Counted from the first letter of the stretch, positions 15,086 through 23,718 are shown. The stretch is DNA of 46,433 bases from Acidobacteriota bacterium (GCA_028749235.1 JAQULS010000005.1:1-46433); one strand, 5' to 3'. Numbers and translations are program-made. Notes: generated by a model not told the origin, from the letters alone.

Positions 15086-16024
15086 ATGCGCGTCTTCCGC
15101 TCTCTTGCTTCCCTTCCTCCCTCCAAGCGTCCCTGGGCCGTCGCCATCGGCAACTTCGACGGCCTTCACTTGGGCCACCGCCGGATCATCGCCCGGCTCA
15201 AGGCCGAGGCGGCCAAAAGGAGCCTGCCCGCCGCCGCGGTCACCTTCGCGCCTCATCCCGAGAAGGTGTTCGGCCCCCATCGGCTGTGCATGCTCCAGAC
15301 CGTCGGCCAGCGCCTGGATGGCTTGAGCGAGCTGGGGCTCGACGCCGCTTTCATCCTGCCCTTCAGCCTGGAGTTCGCCCGCTGTCCCGGCGAGCAGTTC
15401 GTCCGGGAGACCCTGCTCGCCGGAATCAACGCCCGGGTCGTCATCGTCGGCGCCGATTTCCGCTTCGGTTCCGAACGGTCGGCCGGGGTGGATGAGCTCC
15501 GCCGCTGGGGCCGACGGGGCGGCCTGGCCGTGCGGACCATTCCCTACGTCAAGCGGGCCGGGCGGATCGTCCGTTCCAGCCGCATCCGGGACCTCCTGCT
15601 GGGCGGCCGGATCGAGACGGCCAATGCCCTGCTCGGCCGCCCCTACGCCGTGGAGTGCGACGTCGTCGCCGGGGCCGGCCGCGGCCGCCGGATCGGCTAC
15701 CCCACGGCCAACCTGATCACGCCCAATGAGCTTGTCCCGCGCGGCGTTTTCGTAACCATCCTGACGGCCGAAGAACGGGTCTTTCCGTCCGTGACCAGCG
15801 TCGGCGTCCGCCCGACCTTCCACGGCCACGATCTGACCGTCGAGACGCACGTCCTGGACTTTCGCAGCGATCTCTACGGGGCCGGGGTCCGGCTGGCCTT
15901 CCTGCGCAAGCTCCGCGACGAGATCCGCTACCCCGACGCCGAAGCCCTGCGGGCCCAGATCGGCCGCGACGCCGAGGCCGCCCGGGGGTATTTCCGGCGC
16001 CGCGAGCTGGGCCACGGGATTTGA
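15086..16024 (+). CDS. ribF: bifunctional riboflavin kinase/FAD synthetase
   Basis: RibF phosphorylates riboflavin to FMN and adenylates it to FAD. The protein has 312 residues, the usual length. The N-terminal nucleotidyltransferase domain has AIGNFDGLHLGHRRII and VTFAPHPEKVF, then VGADFRFG and VRSSRIRDLLLGG. The C-terminal kinase domain has GRGRRIGYPTANL and the SVTSVGVRPTF loop. The 13-base gap upstream leaves no room for an FMN riboswitch. The next promoter (16021-16050) overlaps its stop codon. Confidence 0.95.
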   Translation: MRVFRSLASLPPSKRPWAVAIGNFDGLHLGHRRIIARLKAEAAKRSLPAAAVTFAPHPEKVFGPHRLCMLQTVGQRLDGLSELGLDAAFILPFSLEFARCPGEQFVRETLLAGINARVVIVGADFRFGSERSAGVDELRRWGRRGGLAVRTIPYVKRAGRIVRSSRIRDLLLGGRIETANALLGRPYAVECDVVAGAGRGRRIGYPTANLITPNELVPRGVFVTILTAEERVFPSVTSVGVRPTFHGHDLTVETHVLDFRSDLYGAGVRLAFLRKLRDEIRYPDAEALRAQIGRDAEAARGYFRRRELGHGI

Positions 16025-16050
16025 GGCGGCACCCCGTTCGATGATATAAA
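16021..16050 (+). promoter_or_regulatory. pyrR-pyrC-rnc promoter
   Basis: TTGAGG (16021-16026), 18 bp, TATAAA (16045-16050). The leader before the pyrR GTG would be only about 10 bases, so there is no room for a PyrR-type attenuator. Confidence 0.6.
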
Positions 16051-16066
16051 TGGCCTGGAGAGAGAC

Positions 16067-16660
16067 GTGAAAGAAAAGATCAAGGCCGCCATCATGGACG
16101 CCCCCAAGATCCGGCGGGTCCTGCTGCGGCTCACCACCGAGATCCTGGAGCGCAACCGCGACCTTCGCAAACTGGTCATGATCGGCATCCCCACCCGGGG
16201 CCTTCCCCTGGCCCGCCGGATCGCCGGCCTCGTCCGGGACATGGAGGGCGTCGAGATCCCCGTGGCGGCCATGGATATCTCGCGCTATCGGGACGACCGG
16301 GTCTCCTCCCGTTCCGGCGCCTCCGTCGTGGCCACCTCCCTGCCTTTCCCGATCGCCAAGAAGGACGTCATCCTTATCGACGACGTTCTTTTCACCGGCC
16401 GGACCATCCGGGCGGCCATGGATTCGCTCTTCGACATCGGCCGGGCCGCGACGGTCCAGCTCCTCGTCCTCGTCGACCGGGGCCACCGCGAGCTGCCCAT
16501 CCGGGCCGACTACACGGGCAAGGTCCTGCCCACCTCGCGGCGCGAAATCGTTCAGGTGCGCCTGCGCGAGACGGATAAGATCGACGAAGTCTTGATCTCC
16601 GAACCGGTCTCGCTGGCCCGGCCGGCGGCCGGGAAGCGGGCAAGGATGCCGCGGTCTTGA
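16067..16660 (+). CDS. pyrR: PyrR-like bifunctional regulator/uracil phosphoribosyltransferase
   Basis: The protein has 197 residues and a phosphoribosyltransferase fold. The PRPP loop is VILIDDVLFTGRTIRAAMDS; IGIPTRGLPLARRI and LVDRGHRELPIRADYTGK are typical of PyrR. In many bacteria PyrR binds pyr mRNA leaders and regulates attenuation; it also has uracil phosphoribosyltransferase activity. Here its own leader is too short for an attenuator, so control may act elsewhere or be lost. The start is GTG 16067 after GGAGAGA. Its TGA overlaps the TTG of pyrC. Confidence 0.93.
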   Translation: MKEKIKAAIMDAPKIRRVLLRLTTEILERNRDLRKLVMIGIPTRGLPLARRIAGLVRDMEGVEIPVAAMDISRYRDDRVSSRSGASVVATSLPFPIAKKDVILIDDVLFTGRTIRAAMDSLFDIGRAATVQLLVLVDRGHRELPIRADYTGKVLPTSRREIVQVRLRETDKIDEVLISEPVSLARPAAGKRARMPRS

Positions 16661-17943
16661 AACTTCTCATCCGAGGCGGCCGGGTCATCGATCCCGGCTC
16701 CGCCGTGGACGGCCGGCGCGATGTCCTCATCGAAGACGGCCGCATCGCCGCCGTCGCTCCCGTCATCGAAGCCGGAGACGCCCGGATCATCGAGGCGGCC
16801 GGGCTGATCGTAGCCCCCGGATTCATCGATCTTCACGTCCACCTGCGTGAGCCCGGGCAGGAGCACAAGGAAACGATCGAGACGGGGACGAGGGCCGCGG
16901 CGGCCGGGGGGTTCACCTCCGTCTGCGCCATGCCCAATACGAACCCGGTCAACGACCGGCCGGAGATCACCCGGATGATCCTGGCCCGGGCGGCCGAAAA
17001 GGCGGTCGTGCATGTCTTCCCCATCGCCGCCCTAACCGCCGGCCTGCGAGGCGCCGAGCTCGCCGACATGGCCGCCCTGGCCGAGGCGGGCGCCGCGGCC
17101 TTTTCCGATGACGGCCGCTGCATCCAAAACGCCGGCCTGATGCGGAGGGCGATGGAGACGGCTCGGAGCCTCGGGCGCCCGGTCGTCGACCATTGCGAAG
17201 ACGTCTCGCTGGCCGGGCCGGGGATCATGCATGAAGGGCCGCGGGCGGCCCGCTTCGGCCTGCCGGGCATCCCCGCCGCCGCCGAAGACGTCATGGTCGC
17301 GCGGGATGCCATCCTGGCCGAGGCCTCGCGAGCGCCCGTGCACATCGCCCACTTGAGCACGGCCGGAGCCGTACGGATCGTGCGCGAAGCCAAACGGCGG
17401 GGCGTCGCGATCACGGCCGAGGCGACGCCTCACCACCTGATCCTGACCGATGCCGCCCTGGAATCGAAAGATCCGCGCTTCAAGATGAATCCGCCGCTGC
17501 GCTCGGAGGAAGACGTCGAAGCCTTGCTCGAGGCGGTGGCGGACGGGACGATCGACGTTCTGGCCACCGATCATGCCCCCCATACGGCGGCCGAGAAGGC
17601 GGCCGGGATCGCCGCCGCTCCCTTCGGCATCGTCGGCCTGGAAACGGCCGTCCCGCTTCTTCTCGACAAGCTCGTTCACACGGGCCGGATCAGCTTGGCC
17701 CGCTTCATCGCCCTTTGGTCGACCCGCCCGGCCGAGATCTTCGGCTTGAAAGGCAAGGGTCGGCTGACCGCCGGCGCCGACGCCGACCTGACGCTCCTCG
17801 ATCCGGACCGCCCGGTCGTCATCGATTCCGGCTCGTTCCGTTCCAAGAGCCGCAACACGCCGTTCGACGGCTGGTCCCTGAAGGGATGCGCCGTTCGGAC
17901 GATCGTGGGCGGCCGCCCCATTTTTCCAGAGGAACAGCCATGA
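16657..17943 (+). CDS. pyrC: dihydroorotase
   Basis: Zinc amidohydrolase closing carbamoyl aspartate to dihydroorotate in pyrimidine synthesis. At 428 residues it is the long, type I-like bacterial form. Metal and substrate marks are FIDLHVHLREPGQ, SVCAMPNTNP, DHCED, HIAHLSTAGA and DVLATDHAPHT, all intact. NTPFDGWSLKG near the end is also typical. It starts at TTG 16657, overlapping the pyrR stop by four bases, and its own stop overlaps the rnc ATG. Other pyr genes are not in the window. Confidence 0.96.
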   Translation: MKLLIRGGRVIDPGSAVDGRRDVLIEDGRIAAVAPVIEAGDARIIEAAGLIVAPGFIDLHVHLREPGQEHKETIETGTRAAAAGGFTSVCAMPNTNPVNDRPEITRMILARAAEKAVVHVFPIAALTAGLRGAELADMAALAEAGAAAFSDDGRCIQNAGLMRRAMETARSLGRPVVDHCEDVSLAGPGIMHEGPRAARFGLPGIPAAAEDVMVARDAILAEASRAPVHIAHLSTAGAVRIVREAKRRGVAITAEATPHHLILTDAALESKDPRFKMNPPLRSEEDVEALLEAVADGTIDVLATDHAPHTAAEKAAGIAAAPFGIVGLETAVPLLLDKLVHTGRISLARFIALWSTRPAEIFGLKGKGRLTAGADADLTLLDPDRPVVIDSGSFRSKSRNTPFDGWSLKGCAVRTIVGGRPIFPEEQP

Positions 17944-19028
17944 GCATCTTCCGCAAACCCAAATCCAAACCCCTGTCCGGGGAGCTCGCGTACGCGCCCG
18001 GCCCGGTCCCGGCTTTCGAGCCGGCGGCGGCCGGGCCCGCCGCCGCCGCGCCGCGCCTCCCGTCCGAGCCTCCGTCCCATGAACCTTCCCGCGCTCCCGT
18101 ATCGGGGCAGCCCCAGCCCAAGGGCCGGCAGCAGCCGCGCGGCCGGCAGGGCGGACGGCCGCCGCGACGGCAGGGCAAACCCGCCCAAGGCCAGCGCCAG
18201 CCTCAACAGCCGGCCGGCCAGCCCGCGCAGGTCAAGCCCGCGCAGGCCAAGCCCGCGCCGCAAGGCCAGCCGCGCCAGGCCCGCCCGGCCCAGACCGGCC
18301 GCATGACGCCCTTCGAGGAGGAGATCCGTTACATCTTCCGGAGCAAGGATCTCCGCGAACAAGCCCTGACTCACAGCTCCTACGCCTACGAGAACCAGGG
18401 CCAGTGCCGGGACAACGAGCTGCTCGAGTTCCTGGGCGACTCGGTGATCGGCCTCATCACCGCCGACTACTTCTACTCCACCTACCGGGACACGACCGAG
18501 GGCGAGCTGTCCAAGCTCAAGTCCTCCGCCTCTTCGACGGTTGCGCTGGCCGAGTTCGCCAAACAGATTCACCTCGACAAGCACATCCGACTGGGACGGG
18601 GTGAGGAAAGAAGCGGCGGCCGGCACAAATCGAACATCCTGGCCGACGTCTTCGAGGCCGTGACCGGGGCCATCTACCTGGACGGAGGATTCGAAGCGGC
18701 CCGCTTCTTTTTCCTGCCGCTCGTCGAATCGACCTTCCAGAAGGTCCAAACCAGCGGCTTCACGGTCGACAACTACAAGTCCGCCCTCCAGGAATACCTC
18801 CAGAAGGAGGATCTCCCCTCGCCCAGCTACAAGGTCGTCTCCTGCACCGGGCCCGACCACGACCGGGTCTTCACCATCGAGGTCTTCGCCGGCCGGACGT
18901 CCCTGGCCCGGGCCAAGGGACCGTCGCGCAAGACGGCCGAGCAGAGGGCGGCCGAAGCCGCGATCAAGAGTTTCCTGGGACGCAAGATCAAGTCCCTGAC
19001 CCCGGAGACGTTCATCGTCGAGAAATGA
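17940..19028 (+). CDS. rnc: ribonuclease III with long low-complexity N-terminus
   Basis: RNase III cuts double-stranded RNA in rRNA and mRNA processing. Of 362 residues, the enzyme begins near residue 122 (TPFEEEIRYIF). It has the signature DNELLEFLGDSVIGLI, the acidic NILADVFEAVTGAIYLDGG and a C-terminal double-stranded-RNA-binding domain (YKSALQEYLQKEDLPSPSYK, then RKTAEQRAAEAAIKSFL). Residues 1-121 are an unusual Pro/Gln/Ala/Arg-rich disordered tract. ATG 17940 overlaps the pyrC stop and has a GAGGAA site, while the internal ATG 18303 has none, so the tract is probably translated. Confidence 0.93.
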   Translation: MSIFRKPKSKPLSGELAYAPGPVPAFEPAAAGPAAAAPRLPSEPPSHEPSRAPVSGQPQPKGRQQPRGRQGGRPPRRQGKPAQGQRQPQQPAGQPAQVKPAQAKPAPQGQPRQARPAQTGRMTPFEEEIRYIFRSKDLREQALTHSSYAYENQGQCRDNELLEFLGDSVIGLITADYFYSTYRDTTEGELSKLKSSASSTVALAEFAKQIHLDKHIRLGRGEERSGGRHKSNILADVFEAVTGAIYLDGGFEAARFFFLPLVESTFQKVQTSGFTVDNYKSALQEYLQKEDLPSPSYKVVSCTGPDHDRVFTIEVFAGRTSLARAKGPSRKTAEQRAAEAAIKSFLGRKIKSLTPETFIVEK

Positions 19029-19055
19029 GAAACGGGCGGGATTTTCCGGCCCGGG

Positions 19056-20075
19056 TCATTTGCTCAAGAGGGCTTCCAGGAAGCGGAGCGAGGGGAACGC
19101 GCCGCAGACGATCTTGACCATGGCCATGATCGGCACGGCCAGGATCATCCCCGGAATGCCCCACAGCCAACCCATGAAGAACAGGGCCAGCAGGATGCCC
19201 AGGGGGCTCAAGCCCAGGCCCCTGCCCATCAGCCGCGGTTCGATGATCATGCCCGTGATCGCGTCGATCACGGTCAGGATGGCCAGGATCCAGACCGCCT
19301 TCCAGAAGCTCGAGAACTGGACGATGGCCAGGAGGAAGGGCGCGGCCTTGGATAGGAAGGACCCGATGTTGGGAATGTAGTTGAGCAGGAAGGTCAGGAA
19401 GCCGAAGGCCACGGCGAAGTCCACCCCGAAAAACATCAGAATCAGGGTGGTCAGCAGGCCCGAGGCCAGGCTGATCGCGGTTTTGATGGCCAGGTATTTC
19501 TGGACCCGGCTGTCGATCTGGTCGATCATGGCGCACAACTGGGCCCCGCGCTGGGCGGAGAAGGACCGCCTGATCTTCTCGTTCAGCTTGCCCCGGCCGG
19601 CCAGCATGAACATCAGGAAGATGAGGACGAGAAAGAACGTGGACAGGAACGACAGGAAGGTTCCCAGCGAGCTCAGGGCCACCGATCCCAGCTTCTCGAT
19701 ATTCATGCCCTTCAGCCATACCAGCGGATCCCACTTGGTCAAGCCCAGATGGAAGGTCCGCTGGATGGATTCGATCATGGCGTTGAACTTCTGGCCGTAC
19801 TTGGGGATCTCCGAGGCAAAGCTTTTGCCGCTTTCGTAGAACAGCACCCCCAGCAGGTAGAGAACGAGGGCCGTGACCAGCATGACGATGACCATGGCCA
19901 CGCCGCGGGACAGCTTCCAGCGGGTCAGCAAGTCGAGGATCGGCGATAGGATGAAATAGATGAACAGCGCCAGGACGAAAGGAATCAGAAACGACTTGCC
20001 CAGGCGCAAAAAGACTCCGATCAGGAAGATCGACAGAAGCGCGCCGGCGACGGTCAGGACTTTGTTCTTTTCCAC
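19056..20075 (-). CDS. AI-2E/PerM family membrane permease
   Basis: A 339-residue polytopic protein of the AI-2E transporter family. It has paired N-terminal spans (about residues 7-55), a span near 62-80, a soluble-looking loop, then a dense C-terminal block with FLLNYIPNIGSFLSK, PRLMGRGLGLSPLGI and WGIPGMILAVPIMA, typical of the family. Known members include a quorum-signal exporter and Na+/H+ antiporters, so the substrate cannot be assigned. The start is GTG 20075. It lacks a ribosome site but has TAAAAT (20082-20087) just upstream, hinting at a leaderless mRNA. It is convergent with rnc. Confidence 0.88.
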   Translation of the reverse strand: MEKNKVLTVAGALLSIFLIGVFLRLGKSFLIPFVLALFIYFILSPILDLLTRWKLSRGVAMVIVMLVTALVLYLLGVLFYESGKSFASEIPKYGQKFNAMIESIQRTFHLGLTKWDPLVWLKGMNIEKLGSVALSSLGTFLSFLSTFFLVLIFLMFMLAGRGKLNEKIRRSFSAQRGAQLCAMIDQIDSRVQKYLAIKTAISLASGLLTTLILMFFGVDFAVAFGFLTFLLNYIPNIGSFLSKAAPFLLAIVQFSSFWKAVWILAILTVIDAITGMIIEPRLMGRGLGLSPLGILLALFFMGWLWGIPGMILAVPIMAMVKIVCGAFPSLRFLEALLSK

Positions 20076-20133
20076 ACCGGTATTTTAAAGCCAAGCCTCC
20101 CCCTCAAGCAAATCGGATTTTCGCCCAGGGGGA

Positions 20134-20162
20134 TTGACCTGCCCCCCGATCTTGGAGAGAAT
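20134..20162 (+). promoter_or_regulatory. promoter of the REC-GGDEF gene
   Basis: TTGACC (20134-20139), 17 bp, GAGAAT (20157-20162). Good -35 box, weak -10 box. Start near 20169. Confidence 0.4.
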
Positions 20163-20245
20163 AAGGCAGTTGTGGCCGTTCCGGGGCGGGGGTGCGCACC
20201 TCCGGTAGCAAGCCGAATGAAATCCGTCAGCGCGAGGAGTTTTTT

Positions 20246-21220
20246 TTGTCGCCGAAGCCGACCGCTCCGCTTCAAGTCCTGATCGCCGATGACGACCCGG
20301 TTTCCGCCCGACTGCTGACCCGTTCGATCGAGAGCTGGGAGCTGGAAGCCGTGGCCGTTCGAAACGGCGAGGAAGCCTGGAAGGCTTTGCAGAACCCCCG
20401 CTTCCGCCTGGCTCTGCTGGACTGGGAAATGCCGGAGGCGGACGGGTTGGAAGTCTGCCGGCGCGTCCGGGCCGCCGCCGGCAAGCGCTATACCTTCATC
20501 ATCCTCCTGACCTCGCGGGACAAGAGCGAGGACATCATCGCCGGCCTGGAGGCGGGCGCCGACGATTACATGGTCAAACCGGTCAAGATCCAGGAGCTCA
20601 AGGCCCGGCTCCAATCGGGACGCCGCATCATCGATCTCGAAGACAGGCTGCTGCGGAGCCAGAAGCGTCTTTTCGAACTGGCCACCAAGGACGGCTTGAC
20701 CAAGCTCTGGAACCGCCGGACCATCCTGCAGTTTCTGGAGGACGAGCTGTCGCACGGCGAGCGGGCGGGGACTGCGACCAGCCTGATCATGATCGACGTC
20801 GACAATTTCAAGACCATCAACGACACGTGCGGCCACCAGGCCGGAGACAAGGTCCTGGCCACCCTGTCCTCCCGTCTCCAGAAGCAAGTCCGGCCCTACG
20901 ACCGCATCGGCCGCTACGGCGGCGACGAGATCCTGATCGTCCTGCCCAATTGCGGCCTCAGTCATGCCGCCGGCATCGCCGAGCGGCTGCGCCGGGACGC
21001 CATCCGCAAGCCGGCCCGGTTCGGCGGCCAAACGCTCGGATTCACCCTATCCATCGGCGTCTCGTCCACCGAGGACAGAGCCCGGCCCACGGCCGACAAG
21101 ATCATCCAGGCCGGCGATCTGGCTCTCTACGAAGCCAAGCGCCTCGGACGCGACCGGGTGGTCCGGTTCGAGCCCGAACCGGCGCGCCGCAAAGGATCCC
21201 CCCCGTGCCCGCGTCCATGA
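20246..21220 (+). CDS. response regulator diguanylate cyclase (REC-GGDEF)
   Basis: A 324-residue signalling enzyme. The receiver domain (residues about 9-125) is intact: acidic IADDDP, phospho-acceptor D59 in ALLDWEMP and K in DYMVKPVK. The GGDEF domain (about 155-315) has LTKLWNRR, DVDNFKTIND and the active loop GGDEI at 225-229, with Ile in place of the usual Phe. An RPYD inhibitory site lies five residues before it. It should make cyclic-di-GMP from two GTP when phosphorylated. TTG 20246 is chosen, as GAGGAG lies six bases upstream; GTG 20192 would add 18 residues. Its stop overlaps the Hpt gene. Confidence 0.92.
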   Translation: MSPKPTAPLQVLIADDDPVSARLLTRSIESWELEAVAVRNGEEAWKALQNPRFRLALLDWEMPEADGLEVCRRVRAAAGKRYTFIILLTSRDKSEDIIAGLEAGADDYMVKPVKIQELKARLQSGRRIIDLEDRLLRSQKRLFELATKDGLTKLWNRRTILQFLEDELSHGERAGTATSLIMIDVDNFKTINDTCGHQAGDKVLATLSSRLQKQVRPYDRIGRYGGDEILIVLPNCGLSHAAGIAERLRRDAIRKPARFGGQTLGFTLSIGVSSTEDRARPTADKIIQAGDLALYEAKRLGRDRVVRFEPEPARRKGSPPCPRP

Positions 21221-21555
21221 CTGATCCTCCTCCTCTTCCGATCGACCGCCCCGAAGCTCTGGAGCGGATCGGCGGCGACGAGGCTTTCCTGAACGAGCTC
21301 CTGGGGCTTTACGACGAAGAGTACGCCTCCAAGTCGGCGGATCTGGCCGCGGCCATTGAAGCCGGCGATACGGACCGGATCCGCTCGCTGGGACACGGCC
21401 TGAAGGGCAGTTCGGCCAACCTGAGCCTTTCCCGCCTGCGCGAAGCGGCATGGGCCATGGAAAAGGCGGGACAAGAGAAGGATCTGGAAGCCGCCCGAAC
21501 GGTCCTGCGGCGGCTCGAGGAAGAATACCGGGCCCTTAAAGCTTACTTGGGCTGA
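21217..21555 (+). CDS. histidine phosphotransfer (Hpt) protein
   Basis: A 112-residue four-helix Hpt domain. The phosphorylated histidine is H60 in SLGHGLKGSSANLS, followed by LREAAWAMEKAGQ. Hpt proteins carry phosphate between a hybrid kinase and a response regulator. The ATG overlaps the stop of the REC-GGDEF gene (ATGA), so the natural inference is that it passes phosphate to D59 of that cyclase. No histidine kinase is in the window. Its last 20 bases overlap, tail to tail, the convergent DUF6599-like gene. Confidence 0.9.
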   Translation: MTDPPPLPIDRPEALERIGGDEAFLNELLGLYDEEYASKSADLAAAIEAGDTDRIRSLGHGLKGSSANLSLSRLREAAWAMEKAGQEKDLEAARTVLRRLEEEYRALKAYLG

Positions 21556-22438
21556 CCAGTCCGGCCGCCAATCCGGCGGCCGTCTTTTCGGCCGCGGCCA
21601 GGACGGCATCCTTGGCCTTGTTGATTCCGAAGAGGAATCTTCCGGAGCGGCCGATAATCACGTTGTCGAGATAGGGATCCTTGAACCGAACGACGCCCCC
21701 CGTCGCGGAAGACGCCGTGCCCGCGGCCGCCTTGGCCAAGTAGCGGGTCAAGAGAGCGGCCGCATCGGCTTCCCCGGCCGTCTCGATGACGAAAGCGTCG
21801 AATCCGCCATCCCCGGTCCGGTAGGAAACGACGAGTCCGTTTTTCAGGAATTCCAGGCCCAGGAAGCTCTTGAGGATGAACTTCTCGCTGTTGGCCGTCC
21901 GGTTTTCGGCCGGAAAAGCCGAGAGCGCGGCCGGGAATCCGCCTGGATCGCCGATCTTGGCCAGAATCGCGGCGGCGCAGGCGCGCAGCGCGGCTTCCGT
22001 CTTATCCCCGGCCTCGTAAGCCATGAGCTTGATATAGTATTTCCCGGCCAGGAAATTGAGCGTTCCTTCCTCGAGGTAGCCCTGAACGCCGATAGGCAGG
22101 AAGCGGCTCTCGGGATAGCGTTCGGAAGCGTAGATGCCGAAGGCATTGAGCGGGCGGCCCATGTCGTAGATATCGATGCTTAAAGCGCCGGCTCCCCCGT
22201 CCTGCTTGTACTGGCCGACCGCCGCATCGACGAAGTCATAGCCGATGAAGGCCTCGGCGGCGCCGTCGATGTACTCGAAGAGCGATTCGGGGCCGTAAAG
22301 AACGGGCTTCTCGGCCAAGGACCAACCGGGAAGGCTCGGCAGGAGATCCAGGGTCTTGACGGCGCCGGGCCAAGCGGCCGACGGGAAAATCGCAACGGCC
22401 AAGATCACGCCAGCCCACCTATATCGTCGCGTTTTCAT
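21536..22438 (-). CDS. DUF6599-like exported protein
   Basis: A 300-residue protein with a cleavable-looking signal peptide (KTRRYRWAGVILAVAIFPSA). The mature part has LLPSLPGWSLAEKPVLYGPE, LFEYIDGAAEAFIGYDF, SIDIYDMGRPLNAFGIYASE and GKYYIKLMAYEAGDK, which match what I know as DUF6599, a family of unknown function. A second, similar-sized half has no recognised motif. ATG 22438 has GAGGAG seven bases upstream, and a promoter precedes it. It is likely periplasmic. Confidence 0.8.
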   Translation of the reverse strand: MKTRRYRWAGVILAVAIFPSAAWPGAVKTLDLLPSLPGWSLAEKPVLYGPESLFEYIDGAAEAFIGYDFVDAAVGQYKQDGGAGALSIDIYDMGRPLNAFGIYASERYPESRFLPIGVQGYLEEGTLNFLAGKYYIKLMAYEAGDKTEAALRACAAAILAKIGDPGGFPAALSAFPAENRTANSEKFILKSFLGLEFLKNGLVVSYRTGDGGFDAFVIETAGEADAAALLTRYLAKAAAGTASSATGGVVRFKDPYLDNVIIGRSGRFLFGINKAKDAVLAAAEKTAAGLAAGLVSPSKL

Positions 22439-22469
22439 TTCCTCGCTCCTCGATTTCAAATCCGCTCCT

Positions 22470-22498
22470 ATGATAGATGGCCTTAGGGGATATGACAA
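22470..22498 (-). promoter_or_regulatory. promoter of the DUF6599-like gene
   Basis: Minus-strand TTGTCA (22493-22498), 17 bp, TATCAT (22470-22475). Start near 22463, about 25 bases before the ATG. Confidence 0.6.
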
Positions 22499-22514
22499 GC
22501 GCTCCTCTCCCTTT

Positions 22515-22529
22515 GTCTATAAGATAGAC
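22515..22529. promoter_or_regulatory. inverted repeat between divergent genes
   Basis: gtctat-aag-atagac, six-base arms with a three-base centre, lies between the DUF6599-like and radical SAM genes, 16 bp beyond the -35 box of the former. It could be an operator or part of a radical SAM gene promoter. Confidence 0.35.
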
Positions 22530-22560
22530 GTGAACTAGGGCGAGAGTTAGGAGGAGCCCA

Positions 22561-23718
22561 TTGACTTCGTTTCGGGCGCAGGCTAACTTGGTACGCATGC
22601 GAAGAAGGAGCTTTCTCGGCGGGGCGGCGGGCGTCGGGCTGGCTCTCGGGACGGGGGCGGGGAAGCTTCTCGCCGGCGCCTGGACCGGCGGCGAATCCCC
22701 GAGTCCCCCGCGGACGGAAGCCCGCTACTACAAGAAGCTTCCGGGACGCGAAGTCCTCTGCGGGCTGTGCCCGCGCGCCTGCCTCGTCGCCGACAAGGAG
22801 CGCGGCTTTTGCGGCGTGCGCCAGAACATCGGCGGGACCTATTACTCCCTCGTTTACGGCAAGGTCTGCGCCCTCAACGTCGACCCGATCGAGAAAAAGC
22901 CTTTTTTCCATGTCCTGCCCAAGACCGACGCCTTGTCCCTGGCCACGGCGGGCTGCAACTTCCACTGCAAGTTTTGCCAGAACTGGGAGATTTCCCAATC
23001 CCGCCCGGAGCAGGTCGAGGCCACCGACCTTTCCCCTCGGGCGGCGGCGGAAGCGGCCTTGCGCCATGGATGCCCCTCGATCGCCTTCACCTACTCGGAG
23101 CCGACGGTTTTCTATGAGTATATGTCCGACACGGCCGCGGAAGCCCGGAAACGCGGCTTAAAGAGCGTCGTCGTCAGCAACGGGCATATCAATCCGGAGC
23201 CGCTTCGGGCCCTGACCGAGAAGGTCGACGCGATCAAGATCGATCTCAAGGCCTTCCGTCCGGAGTTCTACAGGACCTATGTCCGCGGCGAGCTCGATCC
23301 CGTCCTGGAGTCCATCCGGATCGTGCGCCAAAGCGGCGTCTGGCTGGAGATCGTCTACCTGGTCATTCCTACGCTCAACGACGGCGAGGCCGAGATCCGG
23401 GACATGTCCCGCTGGATGGCGGGCGAGATCGGACCGGACGTGCCGGTCCATTTCTCCCGCTTCCAGCCGATGTACCTGCTGAAGAACCTGCCCCCGACGC
23501 CCGTGGCGACCCTGGAAGCGGCCCGGCGCACGGCCCTGGCCGAGGGGCTCCGCTACGTCTACGTCGGGAACGTTCCGGGCCACGAGGGAGAGAACACCTA
23601 TTGCCCGAAATGCCGTACCGCCGTCATTGAGCGGTCCGGCTTCGAGATCCGGGCGAACAGACTCAAGGGGGGCGCGTGCCCGAACTGCCGAACGCCGATC
23701 CCCGGCTTGTGGGCCTGA
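22561..23718 (+). CDS. AmmeMemoRadiSam-type radical SAM protein with Tat-like signal
   Basis: A 385-residue radical SAM protein of the PflA-like/AmrS group. The cluster motif is CNFHCKFCQNW (CxxxCxxC). An N-terminal LCGLCPRACLV with GFCGVRQN and a C-terminal CPKCRT/CPNCRT pair suggest further metal sites. The N-terminus reads RRRSFLGGAAGVGLALGTGA, a twin-arginine-like signal; export of a folded Fe-S protein is possible, though Tat-like starts of radical SAM proteins can also be anchors. TTG 22561 is chosen for the strong GGAGGAG site; ATG 22597 lacks one. The partner genes AmrA and AmrB are absent here. It overlaps the next gene by 43 bases. Confidence 0.9.
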   Translation: MTSFRAQANLVRMRRRSFLGGAAGVGLALGTGAGKLLAGAWTGGESPSPPRTEARYYKKLPGREVLCGLCPRACLVADKERGFCGVRQNIGGTYYSLVYGKVCALNVDPIEKKPFFHVLPKTDALSLATAGCNFHCKFCQNWEISQSRPEQVEATDLSPRAAAEAALRHGCPSIAFTYSEPTVFYEYMSDTAAEARKRGLKSVVVSNGHINPEPLRALTEKVDAIKIDLKAFRPEFYRTYVRGELDPVLESIRIVRQSGVWLEIVYLVIPTLNDGEAEIRDMSRWMAGEIGPDVPVHFSRFQPMYLLKNLPPTPVATLEAARRTALAEGLRYVYVGNVPGHEGENTYCPKCRTAVIERSGFEIRANRLKGGACPNCRTPIPGLWA

